Part shown: positions 7,543-14,095 of the stretch, in pieces
Layout of the letters: each line of letters begins with the position of its first letter
Numbering within the stretch: position 1 is the first letter of the stretch
DNA from: an uncultured Clostridia bacterium
Lineage (GTDB): Bacteria > Bacillota > Clostridia > Christensenellales > Aristaeellaceae
Length of the DNA stretch: 15,571 bases
Direction of reading: 5' to 3'
Assembly (NCBI GenBank): GCA_934615235.1
Contig: CAKTTL010000068.1
Coordinates: 1 to 15,571, forward strand
Translations under genes and position numbers: made by a program
The notes under the pieces: model-generated
The model's input: only the letters and a program-made list of their open reading frames with translations
What the model was told of the DNA's origin: nothing
The model's database searches: none

Positions 7543-7572
7543 AGTATAGAGGGTGTAGGAGAAAATTGTAAA
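7543..7572 (-). promoter_or_regulatory. Candidate promoter of the importer-lyase operon
   Basis: On the minus strand TTTACA (7567-7572) and TATACT (7543-7548) are separated by 18 bases, about 36 bases before the GTG of the LplB-type gene. The repeated AAAAATTAC motifs begin 5 bases upstream of the -35 box, a position suited to an activator. Confidence 0.6.
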
Positions 7573-7609
7573 TGAAAAAAATTACAGTTTATATCAAAAA
7601 TTACTGTAA
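7562..7609. promoter_or_regulatory. Candidate response-regulator operator: repeated AAAAATTAC motifs and inverted repeat
   Basis: AAAAATTACAG (7577-7587) and AAAAATTACTG (7596-7606) form a direct repeat with a 19-base period. A weaker copy, AAAATTGTAA, is at 7562-7571. Overlapping them, TTACAGT (7582-7588) and ACTGTAA (7603-7609) form a perfect inverted repeat 14 bases apart. AraC-type regulators usually bind tandem direct repeats next to the -35 box, as here. Assignment to the YesN-type neighbour is inference. Confidence 0.5.
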
Positions 7610-7634
7610 CCTTGCAAAAACGCCCCTCGCGTCG

Positions 7635-7662
7635 TTGACATTTTGAAAAAAATTGATACACT
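7635..7662 (+). promoter_or_regulatory. Candidate promoter of the yesN-yesM operon
   Basis: A perfect TTGACA (7635-7640) is followed after 16 bases by TACACT (7657-7662), which matches the -10 consensus at four of six positions. The gene's ribosome binding site AAGGAGG (7684-7690) and its GTG start (7699) follow at normal distances. Confidence 0.6.
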
Positions 7663-7698
7663 TAAGCTGATAAAACGAAGAAAAAGGAGGCGAAGCCC

Positions 7699-9198
7699 GT
7701 GTTTACCGTGCTGCTTGCGGACGATGAATCGAGCGTGCTGGAAACGCTGAAGAGCCGCATCTCCTGGCAGGAGCTTGGCGTCGGGACGGTGCTGACAGCC
7801 GGAAACGGCGAAGAGGCGCTCGTGCTGGCCAAGCAGCAGCCGATTTCGCTCGTCGTGGCGGATATCCGCATGCCGGCAATGGACGGGCTTACGCTGATTC
7901 GCCATATCCGTCAGTTCAGTCCGGATACGCACTGCATCGTGCTGAGCGCATATAACGAGTTCGAATACGCCCGCGAGGCCATTTCTCTGGGGGTGGAGAA
8001 TTATCTTCTCAAGCCGCTGGAAATGGAGGAACTGGAGCAAACCATCAAGCGTGCGCTGGAAAACATTTACTCCAACCGCAGCGAGCAATGGCTCACCTAC
8101 AGCAATACCCTTCTGCGCTGGACAACCGGCGCGATTTCGGCCGACGAACTGGCGGATCGCGCGACGCATCTGGGCATCAACCTGTATCTGCCGGAATATG
8201 CGTCTGTCTGCGTGCAGCGGCGGGAGTCGGTTTCGCTGACCTCGTTCCTTGAAAAATGCCAGCGGGAATTCGCGTCGGAATACACGCTTTATCATTGCCG
8301 GGATGATCAGGGGCATTCCCTGATGGTTCTGGGCGGGAAAAAGATCAACCTGCCCGACGTTGCCAGGCGGCTGAACGCGCTTGCGCAGGAGGCGGGCGTC
8401 GCGCAGAAGGTGCGCATCGCGCTGGGCCCGGCCATTGACGACGCGGAAAACCTGGCGGAAAGCTACCAGAGCGCAATGAACTCGCTGGAAATGAACGCGG
8501 CATGTACGGAGAAATCCGTGCTTGCGCAGGAAGAGGCAGATGCGTCCGGCGGGACGGCGTTCGACGATGTGATGCTGCTTCTGCACGTGCGCGGCGAAAC
8601 CGCCGCTCAAGAGGAAATACGACGGTACGCAGAAAAGGCGGCATGTGAAAACAGCGCTGAAGCGCTGCTTTTTTTCATGAAAGCCTGCACGCGCGCGCTG
8701 CTGACGGAATACCCGGTACAGACGGCGCGGCTACAGCGCAGCGTTTTCGACCATCGCGAGCAGTTAGAGCGCGCAAGACAGACGGAGGGATTTCGTAAAG
8801 CGCTGGAGCAATTGCTGCTCATTACCCGACAGGCGTCCAACGCGGCCCTCGCTGCGCTCGATCCCGCCGTTCGGCTGGCGATGGAGTTTATCCGCAGCGC
8901 CTATGCGGCGGGCATATCCATCCGCGAGTTTTGCGGCCAGCGCAGTATGAACCCGGCATATCTGGGGCATCTGTTCAAGCGGGAAACCGGCGTGTTCTTT
9001 AACGAATATCTCGCCCGCGTGCGAATCGTTCACGCCTCGCAGCTGCTGCGCGATCCGGAGCTGCGGATTTATGATATCGCCACGCGCGTGGGCTTTTCCT
9101 CTGCAAGTTATTTCGTCAAAAGCTTCAAGGCGCTGACGGGAATGTCCCCAGCGAAATTCCGAATTACGCAGTACCATATTTCCATAACCGAACTGTGA
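7699..9198 (+). CDS. yesN: AraC-type two-component response regulator (YesN-like)
   Basis: This 499-residue cytosolic transcription regulator has a receiver domain at about residues 1-120. All phosphorylation residues are present: Asp8/Asp9, the acceptor Asp55 (VVADIRMPAMDG), Ser83 and Lys105 (LLKPLE). A roughly 270-residue linker of low recognisability follows. The C-terminal AraC-type double helix-turn-helix (about 395-495) contains SIREFCGQRSMNPAYLGHLF, then IYDIATRVGFSSASYFVKSF and MSPAKFR. This architecture is the standard YesN type found beside carbohydrate importers in Bacillota. The start is GTG, chosen because AAGGAGG lies 8 bases upstream and the receiver domain begins right at residue 3. 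It overlaps no other gene, is followed after 12 bases by the cognate kinase, and is divergent from the importer operon it probably activates. Confidence 0.94.
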   Translation: MFTVLLADDESSVLETLKSRISWQELGVGTVLTAGNGEEALVLAKQQPISLVVADIRMPAMDGLTLIRHIRQFSPDTHCIVLSAYNEFEYAREAISLGVENYLLKPLEMEELEQTIKRALENIYSNRSEQWLTYSNTLLRWTTGAISADELADRATHLGINLYLPEYASVCVQRRESVSLTSFLEKCQREFASEYTLYHCRDDQGHSLMVLGGKKINLPDVARRLNALAQEAGVAQKVRIALGPAIDDAENLAESYQSAMNSLEMNAACTEKSVLAQEEADASGGTAFDDVMLLLHVRGETAAQEEIRRYAEKAACENSAEALLFFMKACTRALLTEYPVQTARLQRSVFDHREQLERARQTEGFRKALEQLLLITRQASNAALAALDPAVRLAMEFIRSAYAAGISIREFCGQRSMNPAYLGHLFKRETGVFFNEYLARVRIVHASQLLRDPELRIYDIATRVGFSSASYFVKSFKALTGMSPAKFRITQYHISITEL

Positions 9199-9210
9199 CG
9201 GGAGCGTACA

Positions 9211-10935
9211 ATGAAATTCGGCAACAACAGAATGCTGCGCATCGTGTTGGTGATTTATATCGTCATTCTGATTATGGCCTGCACGCTGACGTGCGGGTTT
9301 TATTATCAGAACAGAAAAAACGCGCATTTGGCTTCAATGAACAACACGCTGATTTATCTGGTGGCGGAGTATAAAAACCTCACCGAGAATTTCTGGAAGT
9401 ATTACCTTCCGGTCTTTACGGAAAAGGATACGAGCTATACTGTTCTTGATTCCTATTTTTCCGCTCCGGGCAACAGGGCGCTGAGCCCCATGGAAAAGCA
9501 GCAGCTGATGCACGTTCTGTCGCGTTTGACGGTCCATGCGGATGCGATCCGCTGGGTGGCGCTGTATGCGCCGGAGCGCAGCGTGAATTATATTTACTAT
9601 GTCGGCACGGGACGGCTGGAAGAACTGACGGAAAGCTTTCCTTTTCAGGAGGAATTGCGCGAATCGGGCGCGCACATGAAAGTTTACGGCAGCAAGCCCG
9701 TGTGGCTGCTGGATCACACGGAGCAAACCTTCGCCATCGCCGGCGGCGCGCCTTCGGCAAAGGCGAACGGACGGCTGTTGTTCGGGTTCGATACGCAGTC
9801 GTTTGATAATATTGTCAAGCAAAATGAAACAGTGTTCGAATCGCTGACGTATCAGATCGCTGAAAACGACAGCCTCGTTTATTATAACGGAACGGCCGAA
9901 AACGAGGTGATCGCCGGAAGCCGGGAAATCAAAACGGTAACGCTGGAAAGCGGGAAGCGCATGTTCATCCAGCCGCTGGCGGAATCTCCGCGGCGGTCGG
10001 TTTGCTATTTCACGGTAGATAAAAGCGAGCTTTTCAGGATTTCCTGCGCCGGCATCGGCAATTTGATCGCGCTGCTGATGGTGTTCGTGCTGGTTACAAT
10101 CGTGCTGTTCGTGCTCATTATCGAGCTGGTGAACCGAGAAGTGGCCGTCATCAGCGGCGGTCTGGCGCGAATTGGCGAAAACCATCTGGATTACCGCTTC
10201 GATTTGAATTTCCGCAATGACGGATTCAACGACATCGCGTTAGCGATCAACAAAATGGCGGAACGGCTGCAGCGAACGGTGGAGCAATCGTACCAGTTTG
10301 AACTCAAGCAGCGGGATCATGAAATGGCGGAGCTGATGGCGAAGTTCAACCCTCATTTTCTGTATAACACGCTGGAGCTTTTCCGTTCCCGCTGCGAGCG
10401 CAACGGCGACGACGATACCGCCGGACTCATTCAGCATATGGCGACAATTTTTCGCAGTCTGATCGGCTCGCGGCATATCATTTCCATCCGTGAAGAGCTT
10501 GCGTTCAGCCAGCATTATCTGAAGCTGTTCCGCGCGCGCTACGGCGACAGAATGAAAATCGTTTACGATTTTCCAACGGAGATCCTGGATTGCCTAATCA
10601 TTCGCAACGTGCTTCAACCGCTGATTGAAAACTATTTTGAGCACGGGTTCAACGCGCAGCGAATCGACAACTATCTGCACCTGCGGGGCGAAATCGCCGC
10701 AGGCAACGCCATTCGCATCACCGTAGAGGACAACGGTTACGGCATCAAAGATGAAGCGCTGAAAAGGCTGCAGGAACATATTGCGTCCCCGGAAACGCAT
10801 GAGGGCGAAAGCTACGGCCTGAAAAACCTCAACCAGCGCATCAGGCTGTATTACGGCGACGGATACGGCGTTTCCGTTTCCCGCAACGAGGCAAACGGAA
10901 TGACGGTTACCATGCTGGTCGCCTATTCAAAATAG
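9211..10935 (+). CDS. yesM: Membrane sensor histidine kinase (YesM-like)
   Basis: This 574-residue kinase has an N-terminal membrane segment (about 9-31), an extracytoplasmic sensor region of about 240 residues, a second membrane segment (about 279-305), a HAMP linker, and a His_kinase/HATPase module. The phosphoacceptor is His382 in KFNPHFLYN, where the family usually has INPHFLYN. The N box carries Asn474 (PLIENYFEHGF), the G1 box is VEDNGYGI with Asp507, and the G2-like stretch is SYGLKNLNQRIRLYYG. This is the standard YesM layout. The extracytoplasmic part probably senses the sugar or the loaded binding protein, but no ligand site can be read from the sequence. The ATG follows GGGAG at 6 bases, 12 bases after the regulator's stop codon, so the two genes form one operon. 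Confidence 0.94.
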   Translation: MKFGNNRMLRIVLVIYIVILIMACTLTCGFYYQNRKNAHLASMNNTLIYLVAEYKNLTENFWKYYLPVFTEKDTSYTVLDSYFSAPGNRALSPMEKQQLMHVLSRLTVHADAIRWVALYAPERSVNYIYYVGTGRLEELTESFPFQEELRESGAHMKVYGSKPVWLLDHTEQTFAIAGGAPSAKANGRLLFGFDTQSFDNIVKQNETVFESLTYQIAENDSLVYYNGTAENEVIAGSREIKTVTLESGKRMFIQPLAESPRRSVCYFTVDKSELFRISCAGIGNLIALLMVFVLVTIVLFVLIIELVNREVAVISGGLARIGENHLDYRFDLNFRNDGFNDIALAINKMAERLQRTVEQSYQFELKQRDHEMAELMAKFNPHFLYNTLELFRSRCERNGDDDTAGLIQHMATIFRSLIGSRHIISIREELAFSQHYLKLFRARYGDRMKIVYDFPTEILDCLIIRNVLQPLIENYFEHGFNAQRIDNYLHLRGEIAAGNAIRITVEDNGYGIKDEALKRLQEHIASPETHEGESYGLKNLNQRIRLYYGDGYGVSVSRNEANGMTVTMLVAYSK

Positions 10936-11065
10936 GGGGCATCTGAAAAAGAAAGAGGCGACAGCACGAGCGGATTTTTCGTCCGTTCAAGGAAAGAAAT
11001 CGAAGGGCTAGCGGGGCTATACCGAGATTTTTCGACATAGAAACGGCGAAAAAAACACCGTAATG
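10936..11065. other. Convergent intergenic spacer without recognisable content
   Basis: About 130 bases follow the kinase stop codon and precede the first hairpin. I see no reading frame with a ribosome binding site and no clear promoter. A weak pairing of TTTTTCG with CGAAAAA is present near 11030-11057 but is not convincing as a terminator. Confidence 0.5.
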
Positions 11066-11091
11066 GAGTCTCAGGGAATTTCCTGAGACTC
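11066..11091 (+). terminator. Hairpin downstream of the kinase operon, U-run lacking
   Basis: A perfect 10-bp stem GAGTCTCAGG/CCTGAGACTC encloses a 6-base loop. What follows on the plus strand is TCTAAAAAG, so there is no proper U-tract. It may act as a weak or Rho-independent-like stop together with the second hairpin at 11101-11129, or as an mRNA 3' end stabiliser. Confidence 0.55.
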
Positions 11092-11094
11092 TCT

Positions 11095-11129
11095 AAAAAG
11101 AAGGGGAGGGACGCGCCGTCTCTCCCCTT
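11095..11129 (-). terminator. Intrinsic terminator of the aldolase-kinase operon
   Basis: A 13-bp stem with one mismatch pairs 11101-11113 with 11117-11129 around a CGC loop (AAGGGGAG...ACG with CGTC...CTCCCCTT). On the minus strand it is followed by CTTTTTAG. Its first base is the last base of the kinase stop codon, so the terminator begins immediately at the gene end. Confidence 0.82.
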
Positions 11130-12076
11130 TATCCCTCAAACTTCGCCGCGACCTTCTGCATGCCGCGCAGGCTCAGCCACTGGCTTTCCTGATAGCCGAT
11201 ACGCGTTGCGGCGATCTCGCCCAGCGCTTCTTTCGCGCAGCAGAGAAACGCGTCTTCCCAGATTTCGCGGCCGTAGAGCGTCAGCGGCGCGCGCGCTTCC
11301 TGCAGCCACGGGCCGAACGCCGCCAGATCCTGCTGACAGAGCGCGCCGAAGAGGAACGAATACGCCTCGCTGCGCGCCGCGCCGTCGAGCGTCTGCAAAA
11401 GCCGTGTCTGGAACAGCGCGCGGCTCAGACCGTTTTCCCGCGCCGCATGAAAACCGCGCCGCACGAATTCATCCGCAAGCGTCAGCGTCCCGTCGGGCGC
11501 GCCGAGCGTTCCCGCAAGAATGGTATGGCCGGTTACGGCCGCAAGCAGCTCGCCCGTCAGCGTCGTCATCGAGCGCGTGATGCGCCCGTTTTCCGTCAGA
11601 ATCAGCTTGTTGTGCGAGCCGAAATGGATGAACGCGCGCGGGCCTTCTTCCGGCGCGCCCAGCGCGCCCATAATTTCAACTTCCTCGCCGCGCATCATAT
11701 CGCTCTGCCCGTCGCAGAAGCATTTCACGCCCGGCAGGCAGAGGATGGGCGCAGGCGTTACGTCCGGCATTTCGATCTGCTTCGCCCCTGCGGCCAGCTC
11801 GTCCGCTCCCGCGGGCGCGGGCACATGCGCCAGTTCGTACAGCCCGCTGCCGGACGTAATCATTCCGGCGATAACGACGCGCTCCGCGCGCAGCCCATGC
11901 CGCGCCTGAATGACGGACAGCTCCTCCGCCACGGCTTCGCGCAGCGCACGGTTTCCGTCCGCCTCCGCGCTGGACGCGCCCACATGGCGCGAAACGCGCT
12001 CCAGTACGCGCCCGTCCTCCGTGAGGGTAAAGCGCGTGTTCGTCGTTCCCCCGTCGATCCAGATTTCAAACCGCAT
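11129..12076 (-). CDS. dgoK: 2-dehydro-3-deoxygalactonokinase (DgoK family)
   Basis: This 315-residue cytosolic sugar-acid kinase phosphorylates 2-keto-3-deoxygalactonate with ATP, giving the 6-phosphate that the adjacent aldolase cleaves. Family signs are the N-terminal ATPase strand IDGGTTNTRFTL (phosphate 1 loop, about residues 7-18), the middle motif HFGSHNKLILTENG followed by MTTLTGEL, and a length matching DgoK. The ATG is preceded by GAGG at 8 bases. It starts 13 bases after the aldolase stop codon, so the pair is an operon with the aldolase first. The usual third enzyme, galactonate dehydratase, is not in the window. Because the nearest sugar locus looks pectin-related, a role with 2-keto-3-deoxygluconate is an alternative, but DgoK and the PfkB-type KdgK are unrelated folds, and this protein is clearly DgoK-like. 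Confidence 0.9.
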   Translation of the reverse strand: MRFEIWIDGGTTNTRFTLTEDGRVLERVSRHVGASSAEADGNRALREAVAEELSVIQARHGLRAERVVIAGMITSGSGLYELAHVPAPAGADELAAGAKQIEMPDVTPAPILCLPGVKCFCDGQSDMMRGEEVEIMGALGAPEEGPRAFIHFGSHNKLILTENGRITRSMTTLTGELLAAVTGHTILAGTLGAPDGTLTLADEFVRRGFHAARENGLSRALFQTRLLQTLDGAARSEAYSFLFGALCQQDLAAFGPWLQEARAPLTLYGREIWEDAFLCCAKEALGEIAATRIGYQESQWLSLRGMQKVAAKFEG

Positions 12077-12089
12077 TGTTTTTTCCTCG

Positions 12090-12740
12090 TTATTTTACGG
12101 CGTTCTGCGCGGCCTGCGCGATTTTTCCGGCAAGCGAGGCGATCTTATAAAACTCGCCCGCGTCGATCCATTCGCGGTTGACAAGCTGTCCGCCCACGCC
12201 GACGCCAATCGCGCCCGCGCGCAGGAAATCGGCGCAGTTGCGCTCGTTCACGCCGCCCACGGCGATCAGCGGAATATGCGAAAGCGGCGCGCGAATCGCC
12301 TTGAGGTATCCAACGCCCAAATCGCCGATCGGGAAAACTTTCACCGCGTCCGCGCCCGCGTTCCACGCGGTGACGATTTCCGTCGGGCTCATCGCGCCGG
12401 GCAGCGAGGTCAGCCCCAGGCGCTTTGTTTCGGCAATGAGCGCCGGGTTCACGTCGGGCGAGATGATATAGCGCGCGCCCGCGTCGGCGGCCATGTGCAG
12501 CTGTTCGAGCGTCATGACCGTGCCCGCGCCGATGGCCATATCGCGCATGTTCTGCGAAAGCGTACGGATTGCGTTCACCGTGTTCTGAAACGTCTCAGGC
12601 GCATTCTGATTGAAGGTGATTTCCATCATCCGGATACCGCCGCGCTCCAGCGCGCGCGCCAGCGGCGCCATCTGGTCAGGGTGCATGCCGCGCACAATCG
12701 CAATAACTCTGTTCTGTTCTATCAGCTCCATAATTTCCAT
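12090..12740 (-). CDS. eda: 2-dehydro-3-deoxyphosphogluconate/galactonate aldolase (Eda/DgoA class I)
   Basis: This 216-residue class I aldolase splits 2-keto-3-deoxy-6-phosphogluconate or the galactonate epimer into pyruvate and glyceraldehyde 3-phosphate. The TIM-barrel motifs are in order: VIAIVRG (about 12-18), catalytic Glu40 in MMEITFN, GAGTVMT (71-77), ISPDVNP, and Schiff-base Lys134 in AVKVFP, then AVGGVNERN and a final GVGVGGQLV phosphate-binding loop. The start at 12740 is preferred because AAAGGA lies about 10 bases upstream and the protein then begins with the family's usual ELIEQNRVIAIVRG. A TTG at 12776 is in frame but has no ribosome binding site. It is transcribed together with the DgoK-type kinase. 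Which epimer it prefers cannot be decided from these motifs; the partner kinase favours the galactonate form. Confidence 0.92.
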   Translation of the reverse strand: MEIMELIEQNRVIAIVRGMHPDQMAPLARALERGGIRMMEITFNQNAPETFQNTVNAIRTLSQNMRDMAIGAGTVMTLEQLHMAADAGARYIISPDVNPALIAETKRLGLTSLPGAMSPTEIVTAWNAGADAVKVFPIGDLGVGYLKAIRAPLSHIPLIAVGGVNERNCADFLRAGAIGVGVGGQLVNREWIDAGEFYKIASLAGKIAQAAQNAVK

Positions 12741-12792
12741 TTTTCCGTTATCCTTTCTATGATAAATTGCCAACAAATTACGAACTTCTATT

Positions 12793-12800
12793 GTCTATAC
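12793..12800. promoter_or_regulatory. Candidate GntR (HutC-type) operator upstream of the aldolase-kinase operon
   Basis: GTCTATAC fits the self-complementary HutC-subfamily consensus GTMTAKAC on both strands, within TTGTCTATACTA. It lies 53-60 bases upstream of the aldolase start. On the minus strand it overlaps a possible -10 box TATAGT (12799-12804), whose matching -35 box TTCCAA (12822-12827) is weak. Repression by a GntR-type regulator encoded elsewhere is inferred. Confidence 0.4.
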
Positions 12801-12861
12801 TATATCATATCCCGCGCTTTTTTGGAAGATGCAGGAAAAAATTTCACGCGCTCTGCGCGCC

Positions 12862-12890
12862 TTGTGGCCGACCGGCAAATGTGGTATGAT
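12862..12890 (+). promoter_or_regulatory. Promoter of the Eis-like acetyltransferase gene
   Basis: TTGTGG (12862-12867) and TATGAT (12885-12890) are separated by exactly 17 bases, about 33 bases before the start codon. An AGGAGG ribosome binding site follows. Confidence 0.68.
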
Positions 12891-12923
12891 GAAACGAACA
12901 AACGAGACAGTAGGAGGGGTTCC

Positions 12924-14051
12924 ATGACAGTTTTTGAAAAATCCCGTCCCGAGGACGCCGCCGAGCTTCTGGACATGCTGAACCTGACTTTCAGCATGGC
13001 GCACTGCCCGCACGATTTCAAAAAGGTGCGCCCGCAGGCCTATCTGCATCCGGAAACCAGCCCGGCCGTGCATTATATCGCCCGCGAGGACGGCCGCATC
13101 CGCGCCGCCGTGGCGGTGTATCCCGAAACAGTCGCGATCGGCGAGGACGCGCTGAAAATCGGCATGGTCGGCAGCGTATCGGTGCATCCGTACTCCGAAG
13201 GCAGGGGCTATATGAAAGCGCTGATGAAGATGATGCTCGAGGACTGCGACCGCGAGTTTGATCTCACCGCCCTGGGCGGGCAGCGCCAGCGCTACGGCTA
13301 TTTCGGCTATCAGCCGCTGGGCGTAACGCCGTTTTACCGCCTCAACACCCGCAACGCACGCCATGCGCTTGCCGACGTGGACGCTTCCGGCATCCGCTTC
13401 GAGGAAATCACCGCCGAAACGCCGCAATGGCTCGCCTGCGCCAGAAAGCTGCACGACGCGCAACCTCTCCACGTACTTCGTCCGGCGGACAAATTTATTG
13501 AGCTTGCCACGTCCGAGAGCAACCCGTTTTACGCCGTTTTGCGCGGCGGCGAAATGATCGGCTACGGTATCGGCGCCATCCGCGAGCTCGTGCTGCGCAC
13601 CGAAGCCGACCTGTTCCCCGTGCTCAAGGCGTGGTTTGCGGCCGGGCGTTCGGATGCGATCGAAATGCCAGCGCCGGTATATAATTTTGCGCGCTGCCGC
13701 GCGTTAAACCTGCTGTGCGAGTCCAGCCGCGTTCAGCCCAACGATCTGTTCCGCCTCAACCGCTTCGCGCGCGTGCTGGACGTGCTGCTGCGCTTCAAGA
13801 GCCGCTATTTCCCACTGGCGGAGGGCCGCGTCGTCGTCGCCGTGCAGGGGCAGCCCTCGGCCATCGCGCTGGAAGTCGAAAACGGCGAAGCGCGCGCCTG
13901 CGAAACGAACGAGCCCGCGCAGTTCACCTATGCCCTGCCGGATTTTTACCGCGTCTTTCTCTCTCCGGCCGGCGCGTTCTCCCCGCTTCCGCTGCCGCTG
14001 CAAAGCTGGCTGCCGCTGGAGTTTGCCATTTCGCACGTGGATTTCTTCTAA
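12924..14051 (+). CDS. Eis-like GNAT N-acetyltransferase
   Basis: This 375-residue cytosolic enzyme transfers an acetyl group from acetyl-CoA. The N-terminal GNAT domain (about 1-145) has the acyl-CoA loop in SVSVHPYSEGRGYMKALM. A second GNAT-like domain (to about 280) follows, then a C-terminal SCP2-like domain (about 285-375), the layout of Eis proteins. Tyr124 in RYGYFGY matches the proposed general-acid tyrosine of Eis (pattern Y-G-x-F-G-Y). The chain ends in Asp-Phe-Phe; in Eis the C-terminal Phe carboxylate is part of the active site. The true ATG at 12924 follows AGGAGG; the open frame extends far upstream without any start signal. It has its own promoter and terminator. Homologues act on aminoglycosides or on protein and peptide lysines; the substrate here is unknown. 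Confidence 0.88.
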   Translation: MTVFEKSRPEDAAELLDMLNLTFSMAHCPHDFKKVRPQAYLHPETSPAVHYIAREDGRIRAAVAVYPETVAIGEDALKIGMVGSVSVHPYSEGRGYMKALMKMMLEDCDREFDLTALGGQRQRYGYFGYQPLGVTPFYRLNTRNARHALADVDASGIRFEEITAETPQWLACARKLHDAQPLHVLRPADKFIELATSESNPFYAVLRGGEMIGYGIGAIRELVLRTEADLFPVLKAWFAAGRSDAIEMPAPVYNFARCRALNLLCESSRVQPNDLFRLNRFARVLDVLLRFKSRYFPLAEGRVVVAVQGQPSAIALEVENGEARACETNEPAQFTYALPDFYRVFLSPAGAFSPLPLPLQSWLPLEFAISHVDFF

Positions 14052-14057
14052 AGAAAA

Positions 14058-14095
14058 CCGGCCGCTCTTTTCCTCGAGCGGCCGGGATTTTTTTC
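14058..14095 (+). terminator. Terminator of the acetyltransferase gene, touching the converging stop codon
   Basis: A perfect 10-bp stem CCGGCCGCTC/GAGCGGCCGG (14058-14067 with 14076-14085) is followed by GATTTTTTTC. The T-run ends at the stop codon (14094-14096) of the converging racemase gene. On the minus strand TTTTCTTTAG follows the stem, so the signal probably serves both genes. Confidence 0.9.

Noticed and set aside
7594..8610. Minus-strand open frame opposite the response regulator, reaching into the intergenic region
   Set aside because: It crosses the regulator's promoter and coding region, has no recognisable motif, and the plus-strand receiver domain is unmistakable.
12741..12776. 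TTG start 12 codons upstream for the aldolase
   Set aside because: It has no ribosome binding site. The ATG at 12740 has AAAGGA at suitable distance and gives the normal family N-terminus.
11910..12923. Upstream extension of the acetyltransferase frame across the aldolase and kinase genes
   Set aside because: The AGGAGG ribosome binding site and a good promoter place the start at 12924, and the GNAT domain begins there; the extension is antisense to the aldolase and kinase genes.
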